39,103 nt of DNA from Planctomycetota bacterium (GCA_014384025.1 JACNGQ010000134.1:1-39103), one strand, 5' to 3'; counted from the stretch's first letter, positions 25,923 through 35,396 are shown. Translations and numbers: made by a program. Notes: generated by a model from the letters alone, not told the origin.

Positions 25923-26447
25923 ATGGGGCATTTTAGGGATATGAAAACATTTAACTATTGTCCTTCCTGCGGGGTGGGAGGCATACTTTTCGATGGCATT
26001 AAAGAGTTCAATTGTAAAGAGTGCTCCTTTACTTTTTATCAAAATATAGCTACAGCAGTTGCCGTAATATTGGAGTATGACAAGAAGATACTCTTAACCA
26101 AAAGAGGCGAAGAGCCGGGTAAGGGAAAACTGGATTTACCGGGAGGATTTGTAGATCCTAAAGAATCCGCAGAAGATGCGGTAAAGAGGGAGATAAGAGA
26201 GGAATTAAAAATAGAGATTGGAGCTCTGCAATATTTAGGCTCTTTCCCAAATATTTATGAATATAAAGATGTGATTTATAACGTTTGTGATTTGTTCTTT
26301 TATTCGAGAATTAAAACACTTCCCGCCGATTTTGACAGAGCTGAAATAGAGGAATTGATTTTGGTAAATCCTTCGGAGATTCCCATAGACAAATTTGCAT
26401 TCGAATCAACTCAGAAATGCCTTAGTCTTTTTTGTAATAGACAATAG
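25923..26447 (+). CDS. Nudix hydrolase with N-terminal zinc ribbon
   Basis: A 174-residue pyrophosphohydrolase. Cys13, Cys16, Cys31 and Cys34 (CPSC and CKEC) form a zinc ribbon. The Nudix box spans residues 74-96 as GGFVDPKESAEDAVKREIREEL, with the metal-binding REIREE core; the usual Gly near its end is Lys. Zinc-ribbon Nudix proteins often act on NADH or other nucleoside diphosphate derivatives. Its position directly after folP raises the possibility that it supplies the dihydroneopterin triphosphate pyrophosphatase step of folate synthesis, an inference from context only. The ATG at 25923 has no clear Shine-Dalgarno; an in-frame ATG at 25941 is preceded by AGGG at too short a distance. It is convergent with lon. 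Confidence 0.88.
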   Translation: MGHFRDMKTFNYCPSCGVGGILFDGIKEFNCKECSFTFYQNIATAVAVILEYDKKILLTKRGEEPGKGKLDLPGGFVDPKESAEDAVKREIREELKIEIGALQYLGSFPNIYEYKDVIYNVCDLFFYSRIKTLPADFDRAEIEELILVNPSEIPIDKFAFESTQKCLSLFCNRQ

Positions 26448-26506
26448 ATTCAGTTGATAAATACGGATAAACAGACTTATGCGTACAAGGAAATAATAGT
26501 GAATGT

Positions 26507-28951
26507 TTAGTCTGTGCCCAGAGCGAATTTGAGTGCATCATTGGTATTTTTAGCAAATTTGAACTGCAGGTTCTTTTTGGCTTCTTTGGGGACATCGGGA
26601 AGGTCTTTCTTGTTCCTTGCAGGGAGTATGACGGTTTTTATGCCGGCCTGTTGAGCCGCTAAGATTTTTTCTTTCAAACCGCCAATGGGCAAGACCAGTC
26701 CACGTAAGGTTATTTCGCCCGTCATTGCTACGTCCGGCCGGATTGGTTTGCCGAGAAGCAAACTGACCAATGATGTAAATATTGCTGTGCCGGCACTTGG
26801 ACCATCTTTGGGAATTGCTCCTGCGGGGACGTGAATGTGATAATCGAACTTTTTAAATTGGTCATCGTCAATATTTAGTTTTTTGGCATTTGCTTTTACA
26901 ATGGAAAAAGCGGCCTGTGCGCTTTCTTTCATAACGTCACCAATTTGTCCCGTAAGCTGCAGCTTACCCTGGCCCGGCATAGAGGCCGATTCGATAAAAA
27001 GCAGCTCTCCGCCAAAAGGTGTATAAGCCAGCGCGGTTGCGACGCCGGGTATTCCCGTTCTAAGTGCCAGTTCCGATTCGAATTGGGCAGGGCCTAAGAT
27101 TTTCGCGATGTCCTTCCTGCCGATGGTTGCTCGTCTTTTTTTGGCTTTGGCAATTTCCGTGGCGACGGACCTGCAGATAGCTGCGATATTTCTTTCGAGG
27201 TTTCGGACTCCCGCCTCGCGTGTATAGCCCTGAATTATCGCGAGAATTGCATCCTCTTTTATGATGCATCGGTTTTTGCTCAGGCCGTGCTCTTTAATCT
27301 GGCGAGGAACCAGATATTTTTTTGCTATGTTGAGTTTTTCATTTTCTGTGTAGCCGGGAAGTTCAATGACTTCCATTCTATCACGCAGTGCCGGTGGGAC
27401 AGGCTCGGTATAATTTGCAGTGCCAATGAACATTACGGTTGATAGATTAAAAGGCTGGTCGAGGTAATGGTCTGTAAAGCTGAAGTTTTGTTCCGGGTCA
27501 AGAACTTCCAGCAGCGCACTTGCGGGGTCGCCTCTGAAATCATTTCCGATTTTATCTAATTCATCGAGCATAAATACGGGATTTTTACTGCCGCACTTTC
27601 GCAGTTCCTGCAGTATTCTGCCGGGCAGAGCGCCGATGTAAGTCCTCCGATGTCCCCTGATGTCGGCTTCATCTCTTATTCCACCGAGCGATATACGAAC
27701 GAACTTTCTTCCCATAGCTCGTGCGATAGATTTACCGAGTGAAGTTTTACCTACGCCGGGCGGGCCGACAAAGCAAAGAATAGGGCTTTTGCCCGTTGGA
27801 TTTAATTTGCGAACAGCCAGGAATTCGAGGATACGTTTTTTTACCTTGCGCAAGTCAAAGTGGTCGGTGTTTAATATTCGCTGTGCCTTGTTGATGTCGA
27901 TTTGGTCGCTGGTTTGGATTGACCAGGGCAGCTCGCAGACCCAATCCAGATATGTGCGGATGACACTATATTCCGGTGATGCAGTAGGTATTTTACTCAA
28001 TCTGTCCAGTTCTCGAAGAGCCTCTTGCTCGACTATTTTGGGCATTTTAGCTTTTGTAATTTTTTTATCGATTTGTTTCAGCTCGTCAGTTCTGAGGTCC
28101 TTTTGGCCAAGCTCGGTCTGAATGGCTTTTAGCTGTTCTTGAAGATAATATTCCCGCTGATTTTTATCTATGGATTCTCTGACTCTGCCCTGGATTTTAT
28201 TGCTTAGCTCAAGAACTTCCAGTTGATTAGCTAGGATAACTGATATTTGTTTAAGTCTTTTGGCGGCGTCAAGCTCTTCGAGTAATTGCTGTTTAGTTGC
28301 AATGTCGATACTGAGATTGGCAGCCAAAAAATCAGCTAAGGCGGAAGGATTTTCGATATTTTCAAGCAGTACGGATGCCTCTTCAGGCACGTTGGGGCTT
28401 AGCTCAATGACTCGGTTGGCCGCATGGCGAACGCCGACTATGAGTGCCTGAAGATTTTTTGTCATTTTTACTTTAACATCAAGCGGTTTGATTTTGGCCT
28501 TTAAGTATGGCTTTGTGGCTATCTTTTTTATTACCTTGAAACGGCTTATTCCATGAACCACGACGTGCATCGAACCCTGGGGGAGTTTTATGACTTTGAG
28601 GATCGAGGCGGCGGTTCCGACCGAGTAGAGCTTTTCAAAATTCGGATTATCAGTATCAGGATTGCGCTGTGTGAGCAGTCCAATGATGGATTCGTTTGGT
28701 GTGGTGTCGGCGAGTAAGGCTTTGCTCCGCTGGCGGCCTATCGCTAACGGTGTTATCGTTCCCGGATAGGCAACTGCGTTTCGAATAGGCAGGATGCCAA
28801 TCACATCCGGTAGTTTAAATCCGTGGTCGTTCTCATTTAATTGGCTGTCCCCATTGTGCAGATACGTTTCAAGATTTACGGGATCTTCTTCAATTACTTC
28901 AACAAGCCAATTGCCTCCGAGAGGTAACAAGTTTTTAAGGTCGTTTGCCAT
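26507..28951 (-). CDS. lon: ATP-dependent Lon protease
   Basis: An 814-residue LonA-type protease that degrades damaged and regulatory proteins in the cytoplasm. The N-terminal substrate domain (LPDVIGILPIRNAVAYPG onward, ~46-240) is followed by a coiled-coil stretch with REYYLQEQLKAIQTELG. The AAA+ module has Walker A GPPGVGKT (396-403) and Walker B VFMLDELDKIG (~459-469). The protease domain has the catalytic dyad Ser719 in PKDGPSAGTA and Lys760 in PIGGLKEKILAA. Length and order match the family. A partial palindrome (CGTG-N7-CACG, 28982-28996) flanked by direct ATTAGA repeats lies about 30 nt upstream and may be an operator; it does not match CIRCE. It is convergent with the Nudix gene. 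Confidence 0.97.
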   Translation of the reverse strand: MANDLKNLLPLGGNWLVEVIEEDPVNLETYLHNGDSQLNENDHGFKLPDVIGILPIRNAVAYPGTITPLAIGRQRSKALLADTTPNESIIGLLTQRNPDTDNPNFEKLYSVGTAASILKVIKLPQGSMHVVVHGISRFKVIKKIATKPYLKAKIKPLDVKVKMTKNLQALIVGVRHAANRVIELSPNVPEEASVLLENIENPSALADFLAANLSIDIATKQQLLEELDAAKRLKQISVILANQLEVLELSNKIQGRVRESIDKNQREYYLQEQLKAIQTELGQKDLRTDELKQIDKKITKAKMPKIVEQEALRELDRLSKIPTASPEYSVIRTYLDWVCELPWSIQTSDQIDINKAQRILNTDHFDLRKVKKRILEFLAVRKLNPTGKSPILCFVGPPGVGKTSLGKSIARAMGRKFVRISLGGIRDEADIRGHRRTYIGALPGRILQELRKCGSKNPVFMLDELDKIGNDFRGDPASALLEVLDPEQNFSFTDHYLDQPFNLSTVMFIGTANYTEPVPPALRDRMEVIELPGYTENEKLNIAKKYLVPRQIKEHGLSKNRCIIKEDAILAIIQGYTREAGVRNLERNIAAICRSVATEIAKAKKRRATIGRKDIAKILGPAQFESELALRTGIPGVATALAYTPFGGELLFIESASMPGQGKLQLTGQIGDVMKESAQAAFSIVKANAKKLNIDDDQFKKFDYHIHVPAGAIPKDGPSAGTAIFTSLVSLLLGKPIRPDVAMTGEITLRGLVLPIGGLKEKILAAQQAGIKTVILPARNKKDLPDVPKEAKKNLQFKFAKNTNDALKFALGTD

Positions 28952-29166
28952 ATTGTTTTTTACGATATTTTCTCTATTAGACGTGAATAGTACACGATTA
29001 GAAGTAAAAACTAAAAGGTAAAAACCAGAAAAAAAGTAATCTTATAGGAATGCCCCCTACTTGATGTCTAAATGGCAACCTTTATCTTAGTCGAATAGGG
29101 GCTCGGCTAATGAAACTTATTCCGTCCATTTCTGCCAAATTTGCAATTTTAATCCCTCAATAAAGT
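28952..29166. other. Intergenic stretch between the PilX-like gene and lon
   Basis: An AT-rich stretch of 215 nt containing the dyad upstream of lon and a spaced inverted repeat (CCCCTA near 29053, TAGGGG near 29097). No convincing intrinsic terminator or gene is seen. Confidence 0.3.
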
Positions 29167-30549
29167 TTATTGTGGAAGCTCTTCATAAGAAGCCGGATTA
29201 TAAGTAAGTATGCGGTGAGTATCAAAGCCGGCAGGGACTGTGATATTGGCTGACCGGTCGAAATTCAGTGTTGCATTGCCTTCTATTACTGACGGATTGT
29301 CAGAGTAATTGAGAATCGTGCCTTCAATTAGAGCGCTGACGTTGCCGGAGAAGTGTACGCCGCTTACCGCCATAACTCCGCTTAAGGCGGAGAAATTGCC
29401 GGCGAAATCTACAGAAAACGCAGGGGCGAGTATCGAGGAACCTTCTTCCTGGCGAATCGCATCGAACTGAACTCCTGCTGGAACTGGATTAGTCGCAAAA
29501 TTACCAAGGAAGGAAATGCTGTTGTTTGGCCCGGCAAAATTCGGATCACCCTCAGCCACTATCATACCATTGGAGGCAACGTTTCTTTCGAAAGTAACTA
29601 CATTCGGCTGTTCGATATACAGAATCCCCTCTATTATGATATTTTCCTCAAAGTTAGGATTGGTTCCGGCTGCAATTGTTGCATTGGTTAAGGTCATGCT
29701 ACCGGTTATGTCTGTCGATGAATCAATCGTACTGCCTGTAGCATACTGCTGGAAATGCTGTGTATCGGGGATAGGGAATTGTGGAGGATCGGCGCCGATA
29801 TTGACATGGTTGTCTATGGCTGTCTGGCCCGTATCGCCGGCTATTTGTACGGCGCCCATAAGGGCAACATTTGCAATCGAATTGGCGACATTGATATTGC
29901 CGTCAAAGTTACAGTTGCCGGTAACAAGCATGGCGAGATTGTTATTATTACTTTCAATAAAGATATCTGCTTCGTCATTGGAATTTACGCCATTTACGGT
30001 TGGATTACCAAGAAAGTGTACAGGGCCTTTGGTTGCCAGTCCGAAGTCGAAGATAGGATATTCGTAGGGTTGAATATTGTATTGAACTCTTATAGTACGT
30101 GTTATGTCAGCACCGCCTATGGATGAAAGCTGCAAAATATCTGCGTTATTGGGATCGATAAGAATTTCGCTCTCAAAAGCTTGTCCGCTTGCAGAGTCCA
30201 GCGGAACAGGTGGTATTGTGCCGTTATTATAAACTGTGATATTTGTAATACTGTTGGCAGACAGGTCAGTTTGCAGGGTACTGACTATTTCGCCGAAATA
30301 ATTAGATGTTGGGGTCGAACTTGGAAATTCGACTCTGTTAAGCCAATATCTCATTGCTTCCAGGCCAGATTCGGTGCTGGCAATTGCAGAGCCAACCTTG
30401 TGCTGATTTGAGGCAAGCTGGACATTGGTGCCGGACATAGTGGCCATTGAGACGGCTAAAGCGGAAAATATAAGCACGAATATCATAGATATTATGAGTA
30501 CTGCGCCACGATTATCTTGTTGTGCTGATTTCTTTTTTGCAGGTGCCAT
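29167..30549 (-). CDS. PilX-like membrane-anchored protein with beta-helix-type repeats
   Basis: A 460-residue protein whose N-terminus (RGAVLIISMIFVLIFSALAVSM, shown here only by its ends at residues ~14-35) resembles PilX/GspK-type minor pilins. The usual Glu at position 5 of the mature protein is absent. A helix with ASTESGLEAMRYWLNRVE follows. From about residue 180 the sequence consists of short irregular repeats rich in G-N, such as FLGNPTVNG, FSGNVSAL and IEGNATL, which suggests a beta-solenoid exposed outside the membrane. The ATG at 30549 is preceded by GGGGGGAG 5 nt away, which decides the start over an upstream in-frame codon at 30594. No other pilus gene adjoins it. A role in surface structure is likely but unproven. 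Confidence 0.7.
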   Translation of the reverse strand: MAPAKKKSAQQDNRGAVLIISMIFVLIFSALAVSMATMSGTNVQLASNQHKVGSAIASTESGLEAMRYWLNRVEFPSSTPTSNYFGEIVSTLQTDLSANSITNITVYNNGTIPPVPLDSASGQAFESEILIDPNNADILQLSSIGGADITRTIRVQYNIQPYEYPIFDFGLATKGPVHFLGNPTVNGVNSNDEADIFIESNNNNLAMLVTGNCNFDGNINVANSIANVALMGAVQIAGDTGQTAIDNHVNIGADPPQFPIPDTQHFQQYATGSTIDSSTDITGSMTLTNATIAAGTNPNFEENIIIEGILYIEQPNVVTFERNVASNGMIVAEGDPNFAGPNNSISFLGNFATNPVPAGVQFDAIRQEEGSSILAPAFSVDFAGNFSALSGVMAVSGVHFSGNVSALIEGTILNYSDNPSVIEGNATLNFDRSANITVPAGFDTHRILTYNPASYEELPQ

Positions 30550-30720
30550 TTTTTCTCCCCCCGGAAAATACACTGCGTTTAAGAAATTGTACAAACTTCT
30601 CTTTAACCTGATTAAAGTATAAGAAATGTTGCAGATAAAGACAAGACGGCTGACCTGAATGATGGTGAAAATGCGTTTTTAATGTCCGATATAAACATCT
30701 ATATTGAAGTTGAAACGTGG

Positions 30721-31593
30721 CTATAAGGTGTGTTCCTGTTCCGCAAAGTACGAACTACGGGCGAACGGTGAAGATATAACCCAGCGAAATCCCAATTCTA
30801 TTGCTTTTCGCTTCCAGAGATCGAATTTGTCAGGTGTTATGTATTCAACAACCTCGAGTGAATTTTTTGATGGTTTTAGATATTGACCGATGGTAACTCT
30901 TTCACAGCCGACATTACCCAGATCTTTCAGTACTTGCTCGACCTCATCATCGGTTTCCCCTAATCCGAGCATAATTGAGGATTTTGTTTGGATATTATCG
31001 GAGCATTCTTTGGCCAGTTTGAGCAAATTAAGAGAACGCTGATAGTTTCCGCCGGTCCTGGCGATTTTGTACAGTGATGGAACTGTTTCAACATTGTGGG
31101 CGAAGACAAAAGGTGAAGCTGTACACAGGATTTTCAACGCCTGTCTTTGGCAATTAACAAAGTCGGGCGTTAGTATTTCGAATTTCATATCCAGACACTG
31201 TCGTCTTACTTCGTTAATACAATCGCGAAAGTGGCCTGCACCACCATCCGGTAAATCATCGCGGTTTACGCTGGTAATCACGATGTACTTCAACTTCATT
31301 TGCTTTGCCATCTGGGCCAGGCGAAGTGGCTCGGTAATATCCGGCGGTGTGGGCTTGCCGCAGGCTACGGAACAAAATTTGCAATTTCTCGTGCAGACTT
31401 TGCCTAAAATAAGGACAGTTGCTGTGCCTTTTGACCAGCACTGGCCTTGATTCGGGCAGTTTGCATTACTGCAAATAGTTTCCAGCCCCAGAGAGTCGAG
31501 AATCTTCCGGGTATGGTGGAAAGCGGCATCTGACGGCAGGGGCCTTCGCAACCAGGGGGGCAGTTTTCGATGCTTGGATTCGATATTCAGCAT
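30721..31593 (-). CDS. lipA: Lipoyl synthase
   Basis: LipA inserts two sulfur atoms into protein-bound octanoyl groups to form lipoyl cofactor. The 290-residue radical-SAM enzyme has the auxiliary cluster motif Cys41-x4-Cys46-x5-Cys52 (CSNANCPNQGQC). The radical-SAM motif is Cys67-x3-Cys71-x2-Cys74 (CTRNCKFC), and a Ser ligand lies in the C-terminal RSSY (279-282). Typical blocks include TSVNRDDLPDGGAGHF, HNVETVPSLY and KSSIMLGLGETDDEV. It starts 20 nt after lipB, which makes substrate for it, and forms a cassette with lpd. Confidence 0.97.
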   Translation of the reverse strand: MLNIESKHRKLPPWLRRPLPSDAAFHHTRKILDSLGLETICSNANCPNQGQCWSKGTATVLILGKVCTRNCKFCSVACGKPTPPDITEPLRLAQMAKQMKLKYIVITSVNRDDLPDGGAGHFRDCINEVRRQCLDMKFEILTPDFVNCQRQALKILCTASPFVFAHNVETVPSLYKIARTGGNYQRSLNLLKLAKECSDNIQTKSSIMLGLGETDDEVEQVLKDLGNVGCERVTIGQYLKPSKNSLEVVEYITPDKFDLWKRKAIELGFRWVISSPFARSSYFAEQEHTL

Positions 31594-31613
31594 TTTGTAT
31601 TTTTCTTTTTATG

Positions 31614-32288
31614 TTAAGAAAAATGCCTTATTAGTAGTTGAGACAATCTTTCTTTTGCCTGCTTCATTGAACAGTGTTTGCCGGTCTGTTTCAGCACCGA
31701 TGTCATTTCCACGCCGTCCAGGCCGCACGGGATAAGAAAATCAAAAATACTAAGGTCGTTTTTAATGTTTATTGCCATACCGTGATAGGTTATAAATTTA
31801 GATACACGTACGCCGATAGAGGCGATTTTTTTTTCACCAATCCATAGACCCGGCAAACCTTTCTTTCTTTCGGCATGGACACCGGATTGCTCTAATAATT
31901 CCGCACCTATTGATTCCAGCTTTCTGATATATTCGCTAATTCCGAGGTTAAGCTCCTGTAAATTTAATATCGGATAAAAGACCAACTGATCCGGATTGTG
32001 TGCTGTTGTACCGCCGCCCCTTCGTATATCGATGATGTCGATATGTTTTTGTGCTAAATCATCTCTGGTAGCTAATAGTTTATTTGCACTTTGCCGGGCG
32101 CCTAAAGTAATGACAGGAGGATGCTCAACTATTAGGACAGTGTTTTGTATTTCACCAAGGCGTCTTTTCTCTTGCATTTGGTGCTGTAGCTGCAGGATTT
32201 CTCTATAATCAGCAAGCCCGCAGTCAATAATACGAAGAGAATTTACGAATTTCGATTTACAAATCTCAGTTGTAAATTGTTCTAACAT
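31614..32288 (-). CDS. lipB: Octanoyl-[acyl-carrier-protein]:protein octanoyltransferase
   Basis: LipB moves octanoate from acyl carrier protein to lipoyl domains as the first step of lipoate synthesis. The 224-residue protein has HPPVITLGAR, the acyl-binding RGGGTTAHNPDQLVFYP (residues 90-106), the catalytic Lys154 in GEKKIASIGVR and the nucleophile Cys188 in IPCGLDG. The usual T-x-H-G-P-G-Q-L core reads T-A-H-N-P-D-Q-L, with two Gly replaced; the catalytic pair is intact, so activity is still expected. It lies 9 nt after lpd and 20 nt before lipA. Confidence 0.94.
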   Translation of the reverse strand: MLEQFTTEICKSKFVNSLRIIDCGLADYREILQLQHQMQEKRRLGEIQNTVLIVEHPPVITLGARQSANKLLATRDDLAQKHIDIIDIRRGGGTTAHNPDQLVFYPILNLQELNLGISEYIRKLESIGAELLEQSGVHAERKKGLPGLWIGEKKIASIGVRVSKFITYHGMAINIKNDLSIFDFLIPCGLDGVEMTSVLKQTGKHCSMKQAKERLSQLLIRHFS

Positions 32289-32297
32289 GCGTATCGT

Positions 32298-33683
32298 TTA
32301 TGCTTTTGGTGGATTGTGCAGGCTCAGGCCGAAGGCGTCTTCGGCGGCTTCTTTGAGCACCTCAGAAACGGTCGGATGAGGGAAGCTTATGTCAGTGATT
32401 TTTTCGGTACTGCCTATCAGTGTTCTTGCTGCGCCTATCATTTCTGTAACCATAGAGCCAACCATGGTAACACCGATGATTTTGTTGGTCGAATTGTCCC
32501 TTACAGCCCTTATTTCGCCGATTGTTTCATTGTGCGCCACACTTCGGCCGTTGGCTTTGAAGAACGACTTTCCGACAGATACATCGAGGCCCTGTTCTAT
32601 GCAGGTTTCTTCACTTTTGCCAACGGATGCAATTTCCGGGAATGTATAAACAGCGCGTGGTATAAGCGAATAGTCGGCTATATTTTCATCACCTCCCGTG
32701 GCATTGACTGCCGCAACCTCGGCCTCTGCGAAGGCGCCGTGGGCTAAATAGGTGGTGCCTACGGCATCGCCGATGGCATAAACGCCGGGGGCATTGGTTT
32801 CTAACTTTTTATTAACCGCAATAGCAGGGCCGTTCATCTGTAGATTCAGGGCCTGGACGGTTTCCTCGTCAACTACCGCTCTTCGTCCCACGGAGACGAG
32901 CACTTTTTCTGCGTCGATTGTTTGGCCGTTTTCTAGCATTACTCTTGCCGGTGTAACTGTCGTATCGACGGAAGTTACCTTCTGGCCTGTGTGCGAATCA
33001 ATACCGAGCTTTTTAAATTCACGTTCTATTAGCCGGCCCACCCACTGGTCCTCCATGGGAATCAATCTTGAAAGAGCTTCAACAATCGTTACTTTAGTTC
33101 CCATCGCGGCATAAACGCAGGCCATTTCACAGCCGATTACTCCGCCGCCTATGATTACCATTGAGCTGGGTATCTGCTGCAATCCGAGGGCTTCTTTACT
33201 GCTGATAACGGTTTGGCCATCGAAGGGAACTGTCGGGATTTGGCTTGGCTGTGAGCCGGTTGCCAGGATTATTTTGCCGGCCTGTACCTGCATTGGTACG
33301 GTTTCTGTTTCGACTTTAATTTGGTTAGGTTCTGTAACTACGGCCCGGCCCTGTAGTATTTCCACTTTGTGGCTTTTTATTAACCCTGTCAGACCTTTTC
33401 GAAAGCCGCCTACTACGGCATCCTTTCTTGCCTGGATTTTCGGCCAGTTGGCAGTGGCTGTATTGACGTCAATACCCATCATAGCGGCATGCTTAATCAT
33501 TAGCAGCGTGTGGGCCGAAGCAAGCAATGTCTTCGATGGGATACATCCGCAATTCAGGCATGTGCCGCCGATATCACCTTTTTCAACAACTGCTACCGAA
33601 GCACCCCTTTGTACACATCTTATAGCGGCGGCGTAACCGCCTGGGCCGCTGCCGATTACTACAACATCAAAACTTTCCGCCAT
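32298..33683 (-). CDS. lpd: Dihydrolipoyl dehydrogenase (E3)
   Basis: Lpd reoxidises dihydrolipoyl groups of 2-oxoacid dehydrogenase complexes or the glycine cleavage system with NAD+. The 461-residue flavoprotein shows the FAD loop GSGPGGYAAA, the redox-active Cys42 and Cys47 in GGTCLNCGCIPSK (with an extra Cys45), the NAD loop GGGVIGCE, the second FAD motif VYAIGDAVG and the catalytic His-Glu in FPHPTVSEVLKEA. AAGGAGC lies 7 nt before its ATG. The lpd-lipB-lipA order couples E3 to synthesis of its lipoyl substrate. No E1/E2 or gcv genes are in the window. It follows a sulfatase gene by 52 nt. Confidence 0.96.
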   Translation of the reverse strand: MAESFDVVVIGSGPGGYAAAIRCVQRGASVAVVEKGDIGGTCLNCGCIPSKTLLASAHTLLMIKHAAMMGIDVNTATANWPKIQARKDAVVGGFRKGLTGLIKSHKVEILQGRAVVTEPNQIKVETETVPMQVQAGKIILATGSQPSQIPTVPFDGQTVISSKEALGLQQIPSSMVIIGGGVIGCEMACVYAAMGTKVTIVEALSRLIPMEDQWVGRLIEREFKKLGIDSHTGQKVTSVDTTVTPARVMLENGQTIDAEKVLVSVGRRAVVDEETVQALNLQMNGPAIAVNKKLETNAPGVYAIGDAVGTTYLAHGAFAEAEVAAVNATGGDENIADYSLIPRAVYTFPEIASVGKSEETCIEQGLDVSVGKSFFKANGRSVAHNETIGEIRAVRDNSTNKIIGVTMVGSMVTEMIGAARTLIGSTEKITDISFPHPTVSEVLKEAAEDAFGLSLHNPPKA

Positions 33684-33735
33684 AATTTAAGCTCCTTTTT
33701 ACTACCGTATCTTTTTTGAAATATAAATGGATAGT

Positions 33736-35325
33736 CTAAGCAGGACGATAAGGGTTATTTTGAGGATTATACCATGCAAAGAGCCGGTCGTGCAATTGAT
33801 TTTGTACCTTTTTTAGAGCAGGATCGTTAATGCGATTTACGAATTCACCAGGGTCGGTTTCGTGGTCGTACAATTCATGTGTTGAGCCGTGATTGAAAAT
33901 GTACTTATAACGCCGAGTGCGAATCATATATTCACAGGTTCTGGTCCTTAAATTATATTCACTGAACGCCGCCGAAGGCCCATTCATATCAGGTTTGCGC
34001 AGAATATCGGCAAAACTGGCTGCATCCATCTTTTCAGGTGCGCCGGGTATGTCATGTATCGTTGTCTTTTCTGGTGGTTTTACGCTTGTCAACTCGACTA
34101 ATGTTGGGTATAGGCCGAAGTATTCAGTTAATGCTGCGGTTACTTTGTTTTGCGGTAGATTGTTCGGATAACTTACAATCAACGGCACTTTAACAGACGG
34201 CTCGAACAGACAAAACTTCTGGTATAACCCGTGGTCACCATCCATCTCGCCGTGGTCGGAAGTATATATAACTATGGTATTATTCAGAAGACCTTCTTTT
34301 ACTAGCGCCCTGTACACGTATCCTACACATGTATCAACAAAAGCGAGGTTGCCGAGGTAACCTGCTCGATGCGCCCGCTGGCGTTTTTGGCCCTGCGCTT
34401 GTGTATTTTTAATGCGCCGCTGGATGTGTGGTGGATATTTGGATATATCACCAACTTCCGGTAGTTTCATCTTATCGACGGGATATTTTTCGGCCCATTG
34501 TCTCGGAGGATAAAAAGGGGAATGCGGTTTCATAAAACTGGTTAGCAGAAAGAATGGCTGTCGGCGATATCTGGTTATAAATTTGGCCGCCTCGCGAGCT
34601 ATAAACATATCCAGATGGTCTTCGGCTTCAAGTTTTGAGGCCATGCTGTCAAAGTTGTATTTTTCGACATTGCCAACCCAGGGGCTACCCTTTGGCCACA
34701 ATCCGTCTAAATCAGGCAGGCCGGCTCCACTATCATCCACTGTTTTGAAAAAGTGCTGTCCCAGCGGATGATTGGCAATCTCATTGGCATAGTGCTGTAC
34801 TTTCGGGCCCAAATACATCAGCCAGTCGTTGATGGACATATAATATTCGAAGCCGTGATTGTGGGCATTTGCAAAGTGCATCTTGCCTATCAAGGCGGTT
34901 AGATAACCGTTTTCAGCAAAATGATGAGCCATAGTGCGGTAGCGCCAGTCAAGCTGGTTGGTATTGGTTATTGCGCCGGTGCTGTGTGCATAGAGCCCAG
35001 TCAGCAAAGCCATTCTTGAAGCGACACAGACAGGATAAGGACAATAAGCATTTGTAAACCGGATGCCACGTGAGGCAATCAGATCGATATTTGGTGTGGG
35101 AACCAGGTCTCTGCCTGCACAAGTCATCAGGTCTGCTCTATGCTGGTCGGTCATAATGAAAAGAATGTTAGGCTTGATAAGGTTTGAAGGTGAATAAGAA
35201 GCCGGAAGCTCTTTCGGAGAGTCAGATGTTTTAGTTTCTGCAACGTTACAGCCGAGTAACGCCGAAGCGGCTCCAAGTCCGGCGGCTCGCAGGAATTCCC
35301 TTCTCCTGAGTTTGTTTTTTTTCAT
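33736..35325 (-). CDS. Tat-exported sulfatase with CVASR motif
   Basis: A 529-residue type I sulfatase. The twin-arginine signal RRREFLRAAGLG runs into a lipobox-like SALLGC, so a lipoprotein is likely. FIMTDQHRADL supplies metal ligand Asp60. The formylglycine site is Cys100 in CVASRMALLTG, with Ala instead of the usual Pro at position three. The C-x-A-x-R form is known to be accepted by anaerobic radical-SAM maturases (anSME). TSDHGEMDGDHGLYQK resembles the choline-sulfatase/heparan-type groups, and FEPSVKVPLIVSYP continues the site. It follows the next sulfatase gene by 71 nt and precedes lpd by 52 nt. Substrate unknown. The start codon has no strong Shine-Dalgarno. Confidence 0.92.
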   Translation of the reverse strand: MKKNKLRRREFLRAAGLGAASALLGCNVAETKTSDSPKELPASYSPSNLIKPNILFIMTDQHRADLMTCAGRDLVPTPNIDLIASRGIRFTNAYCPYPVCVASRMALLTGLYAHSTGAITNTNQLDWRYRTMAHHFAENGYLTALIGKMHFANAHNHGFEYYMSINDWLMYLGPKVQHYANEIANHPLGQHFFKTVDDSGAGLPDLDGLWPKGSPWVGNVEKYNFDSMASKLEAEDHLDMFIAREAAKFITRYRRQPFFLLTSFMKPHSPFYPPRQWAEKYPVDKMKLPEVGDISKYPPHIQRRIKNTQAQGQKRQRAHRAGYLGNLAFVDTCVGYVYRALVKEGLLNNTIVIYTSDHGEMDGDHGLYQKFCLFEPSVKVPLIVSYPNNLPQNKVTAALTEYFGLYPTLVELTSVKPPEKTTIHDIPGAPEKMDAASFADILRKPDMNGPSAAFSEYNLRTRTCEYMIRTRRYKYIFNHGSTHELYDHETDPGEFVNRINDPALKKVQNQLHDRLFAWYNPQNNPYRPA

Positions 35326-35396
35326 TATGTTTTACTCTTACAGGATTTCATTATGATAAGCAAAACTTCAAGAAATTATTTACGCGATTACTTTCG

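Noticed and set aside
28982-28996. CIRCE or another known heat-shock operator before lon
   Set aside because: The dyad CGTG-N7-CACG does not match CIRCE (TTAGCACTC-N9-GAGTGCTAA) or any heat-shock element I can name; kept only as an unnamed dyad.
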